A DNA stretch of 64,000 bases from Lunularia cruciata. Its lineage: Eukaryota > Streptophyta > Marchantiopsida > Lunulariales > Lunulariaceae. Both the position numbers and the translations under genes were made by a program. Position 1 is the first letter of the stretch; every line of letters begins with the position of its first letter. This document shows, piece after piece, positions 21,982 to 33,530 of this stretch. The notes below the pieces were generated by a model. It did not search any database and was not told the DNA's origin. It saw only the letters and a program-made list of their open reading frames with translations. The stretch spans positions 64,919,001 through 64,983,000 of the forward strand of contig OX419758.1 in assembly GCA_948567375.1 (NCBI GenBank). The letters run 5' to 3'.

Positions 21982-24122
21982 GAATGAACTTTCTATTGTC
22001 AATTCTACTCTCTTTTACCATGGAGCGTGTCCTGCGGTGAAGTGCGACGAGGGGCTGCGTAAAGCAGCAGAAGACCTCCTCTAAGAGTTCATGACGCGAC
22101 GATGACTCCCCAGTGGTGACCGGTGATCGTCGCTGATTCACGTCAGTAACAGTACATGTAGTAAAGTAGTCATAGCCGTGAGTCTCTTCTCCTACCTTGT
22201 ACAAGAGCATTTTCCTTTTGCTATAGAAGCATACATTTGTACGAACAACGACGACGATGATTAGTAAACCATGCGGTACGGACAACTCTGAAAAGTCGTA
22301 CGCACGTCAGCGGACCTACGACGTCCTTTGGACACGTGCCAACCATGTCACAACATTCTTATCCACGTCGGTTCTGACGTCTTACCGTCGATACCTTGCA
22401 GTCACGGTTGAAAGTGGTTTCTCAGGTCGGTACCCACATTGTCGCGGTACAACGAGGCGAGGAACTGTGAGCAGCAAGGCCGTGAGCAGCATGGATCGCA
22501 TGTCCGGGTAGGCAACAGTGTGCTGCCATGTCAGATGTCCACATGTCCACATGTGCTGCCGATGGGAGCACGATGTCTGACGATCACGCGATCGCGAATG
22601 GCGGCGTGAGTTTACCGCAACAGCCAACGGTTCCCCGGTCATGAGCTACGGTAGTAGGCGTGTGGGGTTCTTAACTTTTCTCCGTCTGAGTTCAGTCGGG
22701 ATTAAAGTGGGAGTCGAAGAGGATGTCGTGGTCGTGATCTCAAGTAAAGTATGAATGACCTGACCCACCCGCGAGCGAGGGGCGGGGGGGGGGGGGGGGG
22801 AGGGGAGAAGATGCAGACGACACACGAACAGCGCAGCAGAGTGGAGAAAAGAGAGAGCAGAGAGATATGTCTATAGGAGGAGCAGCGGAGGAAAGGTATA
22901 CACACTAAATTCTCTCCAGTTCCAGTCGAAAAGTTTATGCCGATCCGCAGGACATGTCCTTCAGAGTCTTTGCTCTCATTGGCTCTGTCGATCTTGTGTA
23001 AAGAGGGGGATCTCGTTGACGCGTGAAGTCTCTGCATCTCTGTGCATTCCACGGAGGTGAAGTAGTGCTACTAAATTTTGAATTGCGTTGTGAAGTGTTC
23101 TACTTTGAGTTTTTCTAGCTAATATTATCTTGGATTGCAATTGACCGAGGTGAACGGGTGAATCAGAGCGCCTGCGTAGGCGTTAGAAAGTAAAGGAGAT
23201 TTCGGAAGCAGAGTTGGACTTTGAGCTTGAAGGTATGCCAGGTGAACACACGTGATTATAGGCAACAGAGGGAGGGGAAGTGAGGACGCACGGGGCAAGT
23301 TAAACGTTCGAATCGGATAGATTAAACAAGTTAGTTTTGTCACTTGTGTGGATCCTCGCTTGTGTATAAGATTCGTCAACGGCCCGCCTGCCGCAGTGAA
23401 AAGCTAGCATGCTTTTCCCATCGAATATTTTGTTGGAGCGCATAGACGACAAATCCTCTCCGCACTTTATAGCTCTCCCTGTAACACGGGAATGATGCGT
23501 TGGAGCTGTATCCAGGAGTACGGACGCGCGTGTAATTTATGACGAGCGTCTCTGTAGATCAGACAGCTGATCAAGAACTTGACTGCTGTTTCAAACGCTT
23601 CTATTCTACGCCTCTAAAAGCATCTATTCCATCAGAGAATTTCTGAGCTGTGAGCGAGCTATAAGTTACTAGAACTGAAGCTTGTAGCGGCATTTGCAGA
23701 GCATCTTCAGCACAGGAATTCTGAATGGAACATGTTGAAGTTGCTGGATTACAGCTTGTGAAGAAGAATGGCAACATAAATATATAATACTCTGGAGGCA
23801 AGGCTTGTTCAGAGCTGCAAGTGTATTTGGATGCACACTGAACACAAGCGTGACGTGTTGGTGATTCAATTGCAGAATGCTGATAATCTGCTTGCCGGCA
23901 GCAAATCAGGAGTGAGCATGCAGTATTGGTTATCCGAGCGCGTTCCAGAGCGCACCCTGCAAGTTACGAGAACATCTTCCAAGCCTGTCCTCAGAAGCGG
24001 ACGAGACGAAATTCACTGACAAGGAAGTGTACTGGAGCTCCTAATGTTCCCAAGGTTCTAATGCCTGTCTTCTTCTTTTCTAACATTCAACAAGTTTTGA
24101 AGCCCGCGTTGAAGCCGCCTTA
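21982..24122. other. GC-richer interval upstream of MCCB, with a 17-G tract
   Basis: Overlapping ORFs on both strands (for example 22,257-22,642 and 22,702-23,052 minus) show no domain. The minus-strand proline run is only the translation of a homopolymer of 17 G at 22,784-22,800 within a G-rich stretch that could form a quadruplex. The last few hundred bases before 24,123 are probably MCCB promoter and 5' leader. Confidence 0.45.
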
Positions 24123-27100
24123 ATGGGAAGGGTCTCGGCTCGATCAGGCATTGCCAGTTCTTCCCTGCTTCGGAGAGGTCTGGAACATTACAAGTTACAA
24201 TTAGCGACATCAACAGGTTGGTCTTCTACTACTCAGAATGTATGTAGACGTAAAACGCTGCTTGATAACAGGAACAGTAGTGTTCTTGCGAGCTCTTGTA
24301 GCCAAAATTCGTTGAGGAGCTCGTTGCAATCGCTGGGGAATTCACAAGCATCATGGAGCTACGATGAACGCATCCAGAATCTTGCACCATCAGATAGTTC
24401 AGGACAACCTGGAAGAGGGTTTCTGCGAAGTATGGGGTACACAGCAAGAGAAGCTGTCATAAGTAGGCAGGACGAACGGATGAAAATAGTTGGAGCGACA
24501 ACTATGGACTTCCGCGGACCTTCTTGTAATATAAGAACCGTCAGAAGTTTCGTTTCGTTGGATCATGGCATGAATATTCTCAAGGAGAGTGTCAACACTC
24601 ACAGTGGAAGTTATCAGACAAACTTGAAGGCTATGGAGGATCTTCTTTTCGAACTTCGGCAACATGTGGAGAAGGTAATGTCCACGACTGTTATTAGCTG
24701 TGGATAAAGAGGAGACTTGATTTATAGTCATAGCACCGGACGTAACTTTGCTCATCCACTTATTGAAGGCAATGCGCGTTGGCCATCTCTGAGGTCCAAC
24801 CTTTCAGCACTTGATATAAATTTGTTATTTGACAATGTGCTTCTTTCCTGCATTCCAGGTTCGACTTGGAGGTGGTGCCAAAGCTGTTGAAAGGCACAAA
24901 GCGAGGAACAAATTTCTGCCTAGGGAGCGCATTGACAACCTCATCGATCCCGGGGCCCCTTTTCTTGAACTCTCACAGGTAATTGTGGTTTAAGTTAAAG
25001 ACTTAAAGTAATGGAGGACGGGTCCGTAGAAGCAAAGTAACGTCTATGAATGGAGTAAATCAGTGTACCTTTCCAAGCATATGAAAACAAAACTTACCAA
25101 TGAAGTCGTAACAGCTTGCAGGTCACGAGTTGTACGATGAGCCACTTCCTAGCGGAGGGATCGTGACCGGTATTGGACCAATTCACGGACGGCTGTGCAT
25201 GGTCATTGCCAATGATCCTACTGTGAAGGGTGGAACTTACTACCCAATAACAGTAAAGAAACATCTTCGAGCCCAGGAAATTGCAGCTCAGAATCACCTT
25301 CCTTGCATTTACCTTGTGGACAGTGGTGGGGCCAATCTCCCAAGGCAAGCCGAGGTTTTCCCAGATAGGGATCACTTTGGCAGGATATTTTATAATCAAG
25401 CTCAAATGTCAGAAAGGGGAATACCCCAGATTGCTTTGGTTCTTGGTTCTTGTACAGCAGGAGGAGCATATGTTCCCGCCATGGCAGATGAAAGTGTCAT
25501 AGTGAAGGGAAATGGGACGATATTCCTTGCCGGACCGCCCCTTGTGAAGGTTGTTACAGAATTCCTTGCTGAGAAGGAGAGCTGGGATAGTGGACCTTTA
25601 ACGTTTTTCAGGGAAATGAAACCTACTTGTGAGAGGGTGTTAATTCTATGGAGATGCGTCATAGTTTAGTTGGTTAAATGCTGTGACAATCCAAAGTCTT
25701 ACCTAAAGTGGCGTAAGCATTTTTCTCATATCCTATAGGGGAGGTGCTCAATATAGGTTTCGCACAGAGTCTTGTTTGTACGTCTCGGACAAATTCTGAG
25801 GGGCTAGCTATTGGGGAAGATGTACATGTTTCATGCTTAGGGAAAGCAAATGGCCACGGGTTCGTAACTGGACCCCTAAAATGTTTCCTGGATGGCAGGC
25901 GGCGACTGGAGAAGTGGTCAGTGCAGAAGACTTAGGAGGTGCAATACTCCACTGTTCTGTTTCAGGAGTATCTGATCATTTTGCTAATGGTAAGTGTTTT
26001 TAATACTCTTCCTTCATCATTTCGAGTGATTACGTTGAAGGATCAGCTATAGTCGGAAGTGATCTTGGAGGGAACCTTTTGCAAGAAATGTGACTCTCAG
26101 CTTATGAATGGGGTGACTGCAGGGCATTGTTTAGTATGCTTTAGGTGACAAAGCTGACAGTGGGGTTGGGATGCATTTATCCATAGATTGCATCATCTGG
26201 CGTGGGTGCCTTTTAGATTGTACCTGGGCGCCCCTTGACATGCTGATTCTCTCATTGTAGACAACAAAACCTCATAACAGAGCTGCAATTATTTTATCCT
26301 GATACCTGCACCAAAACCCATGGGATGGGTTCACCGCTTTATCCAGTGGATTAATGCCCACATATATAAGGGGAGGGTGAGAGCTCCCTCAATATTAAGG
26401 GCTATATCAAACAAGCATCTGCAGGGACGCTCATAACTAAGGTCAGACATATTCTCTAACTTATTCTTCGAACATATCCTTGAGTCTCGCTGCTCCTTCC
26501 ACACCTAGATGATGGAAATAAAATGAAAATACTTGCAAATCTCACTCTCTGTTTCTTAAGATCTCATTCTTCCAGATGTTCCCTGATCTTAAATACCTAG
26601 AACAACAAATCCGAGATAGCTTGATTTCTTGTTTACTGTTCCTATTCTCAACTCTGATTCAGCAGGCGTCAAGTTGGAGAACTCAAGAATTTTAGTCTTA
26701 ACCTCAATAACCAAATAACATCCTTAGTATAGTTTGGAAGGACCATGGGCAAGCTGTAGTTGGCTTTCAAGTAGTCTGGCCCTCCGTCCTTACAGTCAAA
26801 CTCGCTTCATCACCTTAGGTCGGACTATGTGGCACGTAACATGACATGGAAGGTCTAACGATTGCGCCATATTCTTCCACAATCTGTAGCGCGATACTTG
26901 GTTGTTACAACATAACCTATAATGTTCCCTTAAGATTTCTTTTCTTTTTAAGAGCTTACAGTTATCTATTTTTATGGCAGATGAAATGCATGCCTTGGCA
27001 ACTGGACGGAAAATTGTCAGGAACTTACATCTTGCCGGTGTCACAAAGCGAGCTGCTGAAAAAACATCAGAAGCAGCAGTCAGGGATCCTTTGTACAATA

Positions 27101-29056
27101 CAGAGGATTTGCGTGGCATAATTCCGGCAGACAGACGACAGAGTTTTGATATCCGCTCCGTTATAGCTCACGTTGTGGATGGAAGTGAATTTGACGAATT
27201 TAAGAAGCTTTATGGACCCGTAAGTTATCTCCTGAACCAGATAAATAGATTCTACTTGTAGTGCAGTGCATAGCAGTAGCCAATTACTAGCCTGAGAGAG
27301 CGAGAGGGACGTTTACCGCTTACCGTCAACAAGACTCAGTGTAACGCTTTTTTGCCTTATTCTTGCTGCCTGTGCAACCCACCCGAAGGAATATTTCAAA
27401 GTTGTAGGCGGTTGTTAAATAGTTTTCCTGGGTTGGAGCTATGGAAGTGTAGGCCCGAGTATTCTCCGGGTTCCTTATAACCGTGAGGGTTATGTACAGG
27501 AGCGATCTATGTCACCTGTTGCTTTTACTTACATGCTTTTCCGGACGCTTGCACAGACTTTGGTGACAGGTTTTGCAAGAATAAATGGACAACCTGTCGG
27601 TATTGTTGGAAATAATGGAATCCTATTTACGGAGTCTGCTCTCAAAGGAACTCATTTTATACAGCTTTGCGCTCAACGTCATATCCCTTTAATATTTCTC
27701 CAGAACATTACGGGGTTCATGGTACGTCATTTTCATTTCATGGCCGTTTGCGATGTAGCTGTTATGTCATTGGAGATCGTCTAATTTCATTTCAGTATAT
27801 GTTCTAGCTAAACGCAGCATGTGCATAACATAGAGTATATAAAGTCACCAAGTGGAATTCTTTCTCAAATTTGCTAGCTCCTTGACTTGTTTTGAATCAA
27901 TTCTCATAACCAAGACTTGTGTGTTTGCTTTGTTCACTACCTGTTTGACGGTTTCTTGACTTTACGGGTTACAAAACAGGTAACTGGCTCCTTGGTGAAC
28001 TTCACCAGGCTCTAAGCTTACTCCTGTATCGACTTTGTGAGTCCAGGTTGGTTCCAGATCAGAGGCCAGTGGTATAGCTAAAGCGGGAGCAAAGATGGTG
28101 ATGGCTGTTGCCTGTGCAAAGGTCGCCTACCACAGCAACTTCATCACGAATGCTTTATATTAATAGCATTCTTTTAGTTGTTTTTCGCGCGCACAGTGCT
28201 TTTACCTACTATTGATAATTTTAAAGGTTCTGTCAGGTCCCGAAAATCACTGTCGTCGTTGGAGGTAGTTATGGAGCTGGAAATTACGGCATGTGCGGTC
28301 GTGCGTACAGTCCCAACTTTCTGTTTCTTTGGCCCAACGCTCGAATATCTGTTATGGGAGGAGCACAGGTTGGTGCTGTCTCTGCTGCATGTCTTTTTCA
28401 AGTGGCCTCCGTACTACGACCTTACTGTACCTCTGCTTGTTGGCCAAGACTTTTGGGCACTTGTTTCCATAACCATCCTGAGGCTTACAGTGGATGCGAG
28501 AAAACTTGGAAGTGAAGTTCTTTCTCTGATACCCGTAGCATTATCTGTATCTGATCACTCTGCTACTTGGTACAGGCTGCTGGTGTCTTAGCTCAGGTTG
28601 AAAGGGATAAGAGGAAACGAGAAGGCAAAGTGGTAAGTTTGTTCGTTCATTTTTGTTGTCCGCTTCTGTCATGAATCAGTGATTACTGTACAGAAAATCC
28701 TCAGAATGATCTTAATCGTCGCTTCACTTAAGATCTTAAGTTGCTCTGAAAGCAAGGGTATCGGTTTCGAATCTCTTAAGGTTTGGAGTGGCTTAAGCTG
28801 AACAACAAATTTATGGCTGGAATCTAATCGAAATGTTTCTGGTGCCAAGCAGTGGAACCCAGAAGATGAGGAAGCCTTCAAGGAAAAAGTCGTGGCGGCT
28901 TACGAGCGAGAGGGTAATCCTTACTACGCGAGTGCAAGACTTTGGGATGATGGCATCATAGACCCCGCAGATACTCGGCAAGTGCTATCCTTATGCCTTG
29001 CAGCATCCACGCAAATGGCTCCTCAAGTGTCCAGTTACGGAGTCTTTCGTATGTAA
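24123..29056 (+). CDS. MCCB: 3-methylcrotonoyl-CoA carboxylase beta subunit, mitochondrial
   Basis: This is the carboxyltransferase half of MCC. It transfers CO2 from biotin on the alpha subunit to 3-methylcrotonyl-CoA in leucine degradation, in the mitochondrial matrix. Ten exons join in frame: 24123-24674, 24859-24978, 25115-25549, 25899-25989, 26981-27219, 27557-27721, 28047-28121, 28237-28368, 28576-28632 and 28853-29056. Family blocks in order are [150 protein letters not shown], and [15 protein letters not shown] before the C terminus. Translation from 24,123 gives 689 aa. An in-frame ATG at 24,432 gives about 586 aa, near the usual plant length, so the start is uncertain. The Arg/Ser-rich N terminus fits a mitochondrial presequence. 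No premature stop is seen. The last exon may start 3 nt earlier. The gene converges with the dioxygenase downstream. Confidence 0.93.
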
Positions 29057-30403
29057 AATGATAGACCAACCGGTCTAGCAGAGGCTTCACTATAACGTGG
29101 TGAAGTATTCAAGGAAGCAGTGTACTTATCACAACAGAAATTGTAAATACAAGCGATATCTGTACATGTTATGCGTTGCTCTATTGCCGTCGAGCTTCAG
29201 GAAGAAAGAACTTACCACTGAAGTGTCCAGGTAGTGGAAGGACAGACAGGGTCTTTACTGGCAACTGATGTGCAGCTTGAAATAAGGAGGCACTGGATTT
29301 ACCACGACAGACTTTGTAAATTATAGCGCTGCCTGTCCGTGTTCTGTGATTTGTAAGAAAACAACTCTAGGCAAGCTGTGAAATATTTTCACCATTCACT
29401 TCAGGAATTTATATTGACGGGGAAGTAGAAACAAAGAAGAAGTTGAAATCACCAGACTTTATATTTACAGTCTAAAAGTTGCCGCACTGAAGTACACGTC
29501 CATGTCTAAGTACTTGTACCAAACAGGCAGCTGGGATTATGATGAATGCAAGAACCTCACTAGAACTTGCAGAAGTGGATCACGTGATCGCACATTCTGT
29601 CTTTGTAGATGGGCCATTATCACGTAGTAACCAAAGATACTAACAAGAAGGGTTGATTTGGGGTCTTTGTCATTATCAATACAGTTCCCAGTCATTTGTT
29701 GATCCACACACGAGTCAAAGGATTCAAACTGTATGTATTATACTCTAGCAATCCGTCCTAATCTCAAAGGGACAAATCCACTTTACCATTATATTTGACG
29801 CAATGGCAGAAAACTAAAATCATGCGGGTTTTCCATTGCATGAAAATCGCCACCCGCCCGTTGGAACGGGAGTTCAGAAATTGTGAAACCTTACAAATAG
29901 TCGCACTTTAATTCCGTTCATTCTGTATCCTAGCCACATGTTGCCTGCATTACTCGACGCTACTCCAGGAACGTATGCTTGCATAATCCTCCAAAATCCG
30001 GGAGGTTGTGACCGCAGTAACGTGAATGGCATAAACCAATTCACGTGATAGCGACTGAAAAGACAAGACCGTGCTCAATTTCTACGGTAGTTCGGTAAGG
30101 ACCCGAGATCCACATTTGCTAACAATATGTCAGGCGTACATCTCGAGATTGTGTCTTTAGCTTCCACAACCTGTGCTCGCACAAAATAGAGAGAAGCAGA
30201 TTCTCATCAAGGTGGTCCACCGGCAGTCAGACTTTATTATACAATGTGTGGTGCTGTCCGAGCATCCAAAGAATTTACACTTGCCTGTCTGTGTTGGAAG
30301 AACACTAAGATATTTCAACTATGAGAAATGGTAAAAAGTTGAGGCACATTATCCAATACGAAGAGCAGGGAGGACTTGTGGATAGCTGCCGTAACGAGTA
30401 GAA
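29057..30403. other. Interval between the convergent MCCB and dioxygenase genes
   Basis: Probably 3' UTRs plus spacer. A faint repeat is visible: the stretch at 29,113-29,180 (GGAAGCAGTGTACTTATCAC) resembles that at 29,286-29,350 (GGAGGCACTGGATTTACCAC). No ORF of note. Confidence 0.45.
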
Positions 30404-32480
30404 TCAAGACGAAGCCGCCTTGTGGAACGCATATGAAGCCATTGAAAAGGTTCCTATCACCCAGCTGTGATGAATCTGCTCAGAGATGCAGTCTTTTCCC
30501 GCTGCTCCAAGAGCAACAAGGAGTGGCACGAAATGGTCTGACGTTGGGTGGGCTTTACGGGCGTAAGGAGCCTTCTCCAGGTAATTCGTAGCATCGTCAT
30601 ACCTGCGTGAAAGTCGTTCATTTCTTGTTAGTTAAAGAGCTGCAGCACTCGTTCAATCCAGACTTATCACGATCGACAACGCACATTCTCATGTTAGAAG
30701 TTTCAAAACCAGGTGAGTTGTCTCTAGTAAAATGTTCGACAATGATTTCTCAGTAGACCTGCTTCAGAGGGCAACATGGACTTCACAAATGAAGTGTACC
30801 CCTGACTGATCTACAAGAATCTTAGACACAAAACCATGCCTGTTTCTCGCAGTCATGGTCTTGTGTCTACGTCAATCACAGACAGGGAGCTTTACGTCGG
30901 CAGTCCTCGCAAAATTTGACTCGTGAGTTACTTGGCTCTAGCAATAGAACACTTAGAATGCCTCCCTTCCTCTCTTCCTTCCTGCCTGTGCCTCATTAAG
31001 TAATAAACTGTCTTTGTCCCCATCTTCCTGTTTCCTAACAGAGACAGGAAGCTTTGCATCGCCAGTCCATCACAAAACTTGACTTGTCAGTTACTTGGCT
31101 CCAAAAATGAAACCCTCAGAATGTCTCCCTCTCTCTCTTCCTTCCTGCCTGTGTCTCATGAAATTGTTAACTGTAGTTGTTGTTTCCTCTCAGAGATACC
31201 CAGTTGTTTTGCAAAAAGAGAAATAAGGAAATGATCAGAGCATAATGTCAATGAATAGGTAACTAACCTCTTATTGTCAAGGCAGTCCTTGAGCCAGTTG
31301 TCAAAAGCCTGAGCCCAACTCGTGGGAGGGCCAGTATGATTCATATCCATTTCCCGCAAGTTGTGGGTGGTATTTCCCAAACCCATGATGACAACTCCTT
31401 CGTCCATTAGAGGTGCAAGTGCCTGCCCCATGGCGTAGTGGTGAGCTCCATTTTTACGACATTGTACTGATAGCTGAAGACAAGGAATGTCTGCCTCCGG
31501 GTACATCAGAAGGAAAGGAATCCAAGACCCATGGTCTAGCCCTCTTTTGGGGTCCATTCTCGCACCCGCAAAGCCTGCGTTCGTCAACAACTCCACCACT
31601 CGCTGTGCAATAGCAGGACTCCCAGGGCAATTATACTTTATCTGCTCATTCAAGAAATCAATATGAGATTCGCATGCATGAGCAGTCCAACCATTCTCAC
31701 CACCAAAGACCGAGACATGAATGACAAAAGTCGATTGTGTTACAGAAAAAAATGTCTCGTTCTCAGATAATCCATGGCTGCATCCACTCTACTGTAAAGT
31801 GATGACGAAGGTCTATCTCAGTAACAAATTATGTGGCGCTTGAAGAATTTCGAAGGCTGCATTTTTCCTACACTCTTGGCAGGAGTCCAAGAAGATAATG
31901 AACGAGAACACATGGAGATATTGGCGAGCAGTTTGACTTGTTGGCAGCAGTAAATTAAGTGGTTAAGGGGCAAATATTTAGAGACTACATATTAAAACTG
32001 TGCTCCAAGGCACTGGTGAAAACTTGGAGAGGAAGGCGGGGACGAAGGAGGAAATAAACACACCTGATAAAGCTCCCTTGGAAATCCTCCGAAATCGTAA
32101 ATCGTGTCCTGCTTGGCCATACTACTAACAGTTGGAACAGATGTATCCCAATGAGCCGAAATCGCCAAAATTGCCTTCGGACGCGGGAACATCTCCCCAA
32201 ACTTCTTCAAAAAGTCACGCGATTCCATTTCGCCAGTTAATTCAGGCATCAGAAGCGTCGGGCTCCCATGAGAGAGGAAGTACGTCGTCTGCGTGGCCAT
32301 GTTTCCCTTACTAGAATCGACAGGATCCTCACCCTCTGCTGCCTCCGGCGCAGGATCTACAGGCTTGTCTTTCCCCGTAGACGAAAACCAACGCCGAAAC
32401 TTGGCCCGAAAGCCTGCGGGGATTTCTGGGGGAGCTATTTTCGCTGATCGAGGAAAACGAAACAGGATTGGTATTACCAA
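30404..32480 (-). CDS. DODA: LigB/DODA-type extradiol ring-cleavage dioxygenase
   Basis: This belongs to the class III extradiol dioxygenases (LigB family), which includes plant 4,5-DOPA dioxygenase. Three exons on the minus strand join in frame: 32480-32064, 31641-31268 and 30602-30404. Family signatures are YFLSHGSPTLLMPEL, AILAISAHWDTSVPT, TIYDFGGFPRELYQ, KRGLDHGSWIPFLLMYPEAD, CLQLSVQ, VIMGLGNTTHNLREMD, and HPTSDHFVPLLVALGAAG in the last exon. The His residues in SHGSP, SAHWD and the SDHF segment fit the metal-binding set. From the ATG at 32,300 the protein is 269 aa, the usual plant length. An in-frame ATG at 32,480 adds 60 residues rich in Arg and Ser, then acidic, a possible organelle-targeting extension. 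The substrate cannot be told from sequence: most non-betalain plants carry such a gene without making betalains. Confidence 0.9.
30877..31177. repeat. Diverged tandem duplication inside the dioxygenase intron 2
   Basis: The unit at 30,877-31,020 (ACAGACAGGGAGCTTTACGT to AATAAACTGTCTTTG) recurs at 31,038-31,177 (ACAGAGACAGGAAGCTTTGC to TGTTAACTGTAGTTG). Shared blocks include AGTTACTTGGCTC and TCTTCCTTCCTGCCTGTG. The period is about 160 bp. It lies within the 665-bp intron between exons 2 and 3. Confidence 0.75.
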
Positions 32481-33394
32481 ACCAAATCAAAGCCGTCTCG
32501 CCAACACTCGCAGAGAAGTGAAAATCGTCTCTTGCCAACTATTCCCGATTCGAAAACTATCTCCGATCACCCTCACTGTAGTATCAATCCTTCAACCAAT
32601 AATCCCGATCCTCAATGATCAACCCTCTAGAAACGCACCCACGAGTCGATCGAGTGTGTGAGGCGAATCAACTGAATCAATCAGTCTCTACACATTAGTG
32701 TCCGGCCGATATCCGATCCAGCAAGGAAGACTGTGAATCGATACCGCGTGAACTCTCTGCCGTACAGTATCATCTCCCGCACGCGGTCGCCTCTTCCCTC
32801 GGACATGAGGAATCGGAAGAAGCAGAAGAAGGAGCGTTGAGAATCTTATACTTTTTCATATAGATTCTCGTAGCAGCCGGCTCGGACGAACGAAAGTCCC
32901 GTCGGTTCTTCTTCTGGACACCGGCCATCCAGGTCACACTCCACTACACTGCACGCGAACGCAGTCCTCGTTCGAGCAACTACTGTAGGTTCCCGGAACC
33001 GTTAGGAACTCCGGAGCATATTCTAATGCCGGCCGACAAGTTCATAATTTCGGGAATATTTCTAGCAGTTCTACCGTTTTCTTCTCTCGAGAATTCTATT
33101 TCTCTCACAATCAAATACTCTTTTCGTCCCAAAATGAGGAGAAGAGGATCGCATGTTTGGGTATTTACTTCTACAAAAGATTTCGAGTCCCTTCGCGTTC
33201 ATGCACTCAGTGCTTGGATTTAGTTTTTTCTCCAGAAACCAAAAAGGAAAGTGTCTTTTTCCGACTCTCTGCTTTGATAGATGGTTTTAACCTGGCGAGG
33301 AGATTATTGAACGGGTCAAGGGTAGTTGAAAACAAGAAACGTCTTGTATCAAAGACTTTATAGCAATGCAATATATTTCTCCCACCGAACACTA
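32481..33394. other. Dioxygenase 5' flank, no further gene
   Basis: It contains the presumed promoter and leader of the minus-strand dioxygenase. Short ORFs at 33,026-33,363 carry no recognised domain. Confidence 0.45.
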
Positions 33395-33530
33395 TTTGGG
33401 CTTAACCCTATTTTACCTTTTATCCTTTTACGGCTTGATAGGTCTCCCCCTCTTATTGGGGTTTAGCCTCGTTTTACCTATTTGGTCTCACCCTTGATGG
33501 GTTTTCCCATCCTACGCGGTGGCCTTTTCA
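33395..33530 (+). mobile_element. Dimeric 3' tail of the R2-like family
   Basis: First partial tail: TTGGGCTTAACCCTATTTTA, CCTTTTATCC, GGCTTGATAGGTCTCCCCCT. Second tail: TTGGGGTTTAGCCTCGTTTT, ACCTATTTGGTCTCACCCTT, hairpin 2 GATGGGTTTTCCCATC (33,496-33,511) and CCTACGCGGTGGCCTTTTC. The two lie head to tail, as at 20.7 kb. Confidence 0.75.

Noticed and set aside
22702-23052. Minus-strand ORF with a polyproline run
   Set aside because: The prolines are the translation of the G homopolymer. No domain and no splice context.
28178-28591. 137-codon plus-strand ORF inside MCCB
   Set aside because: It reads MCCB exon 8 out of frame and runs through two introns. The joined exon model explains the region.
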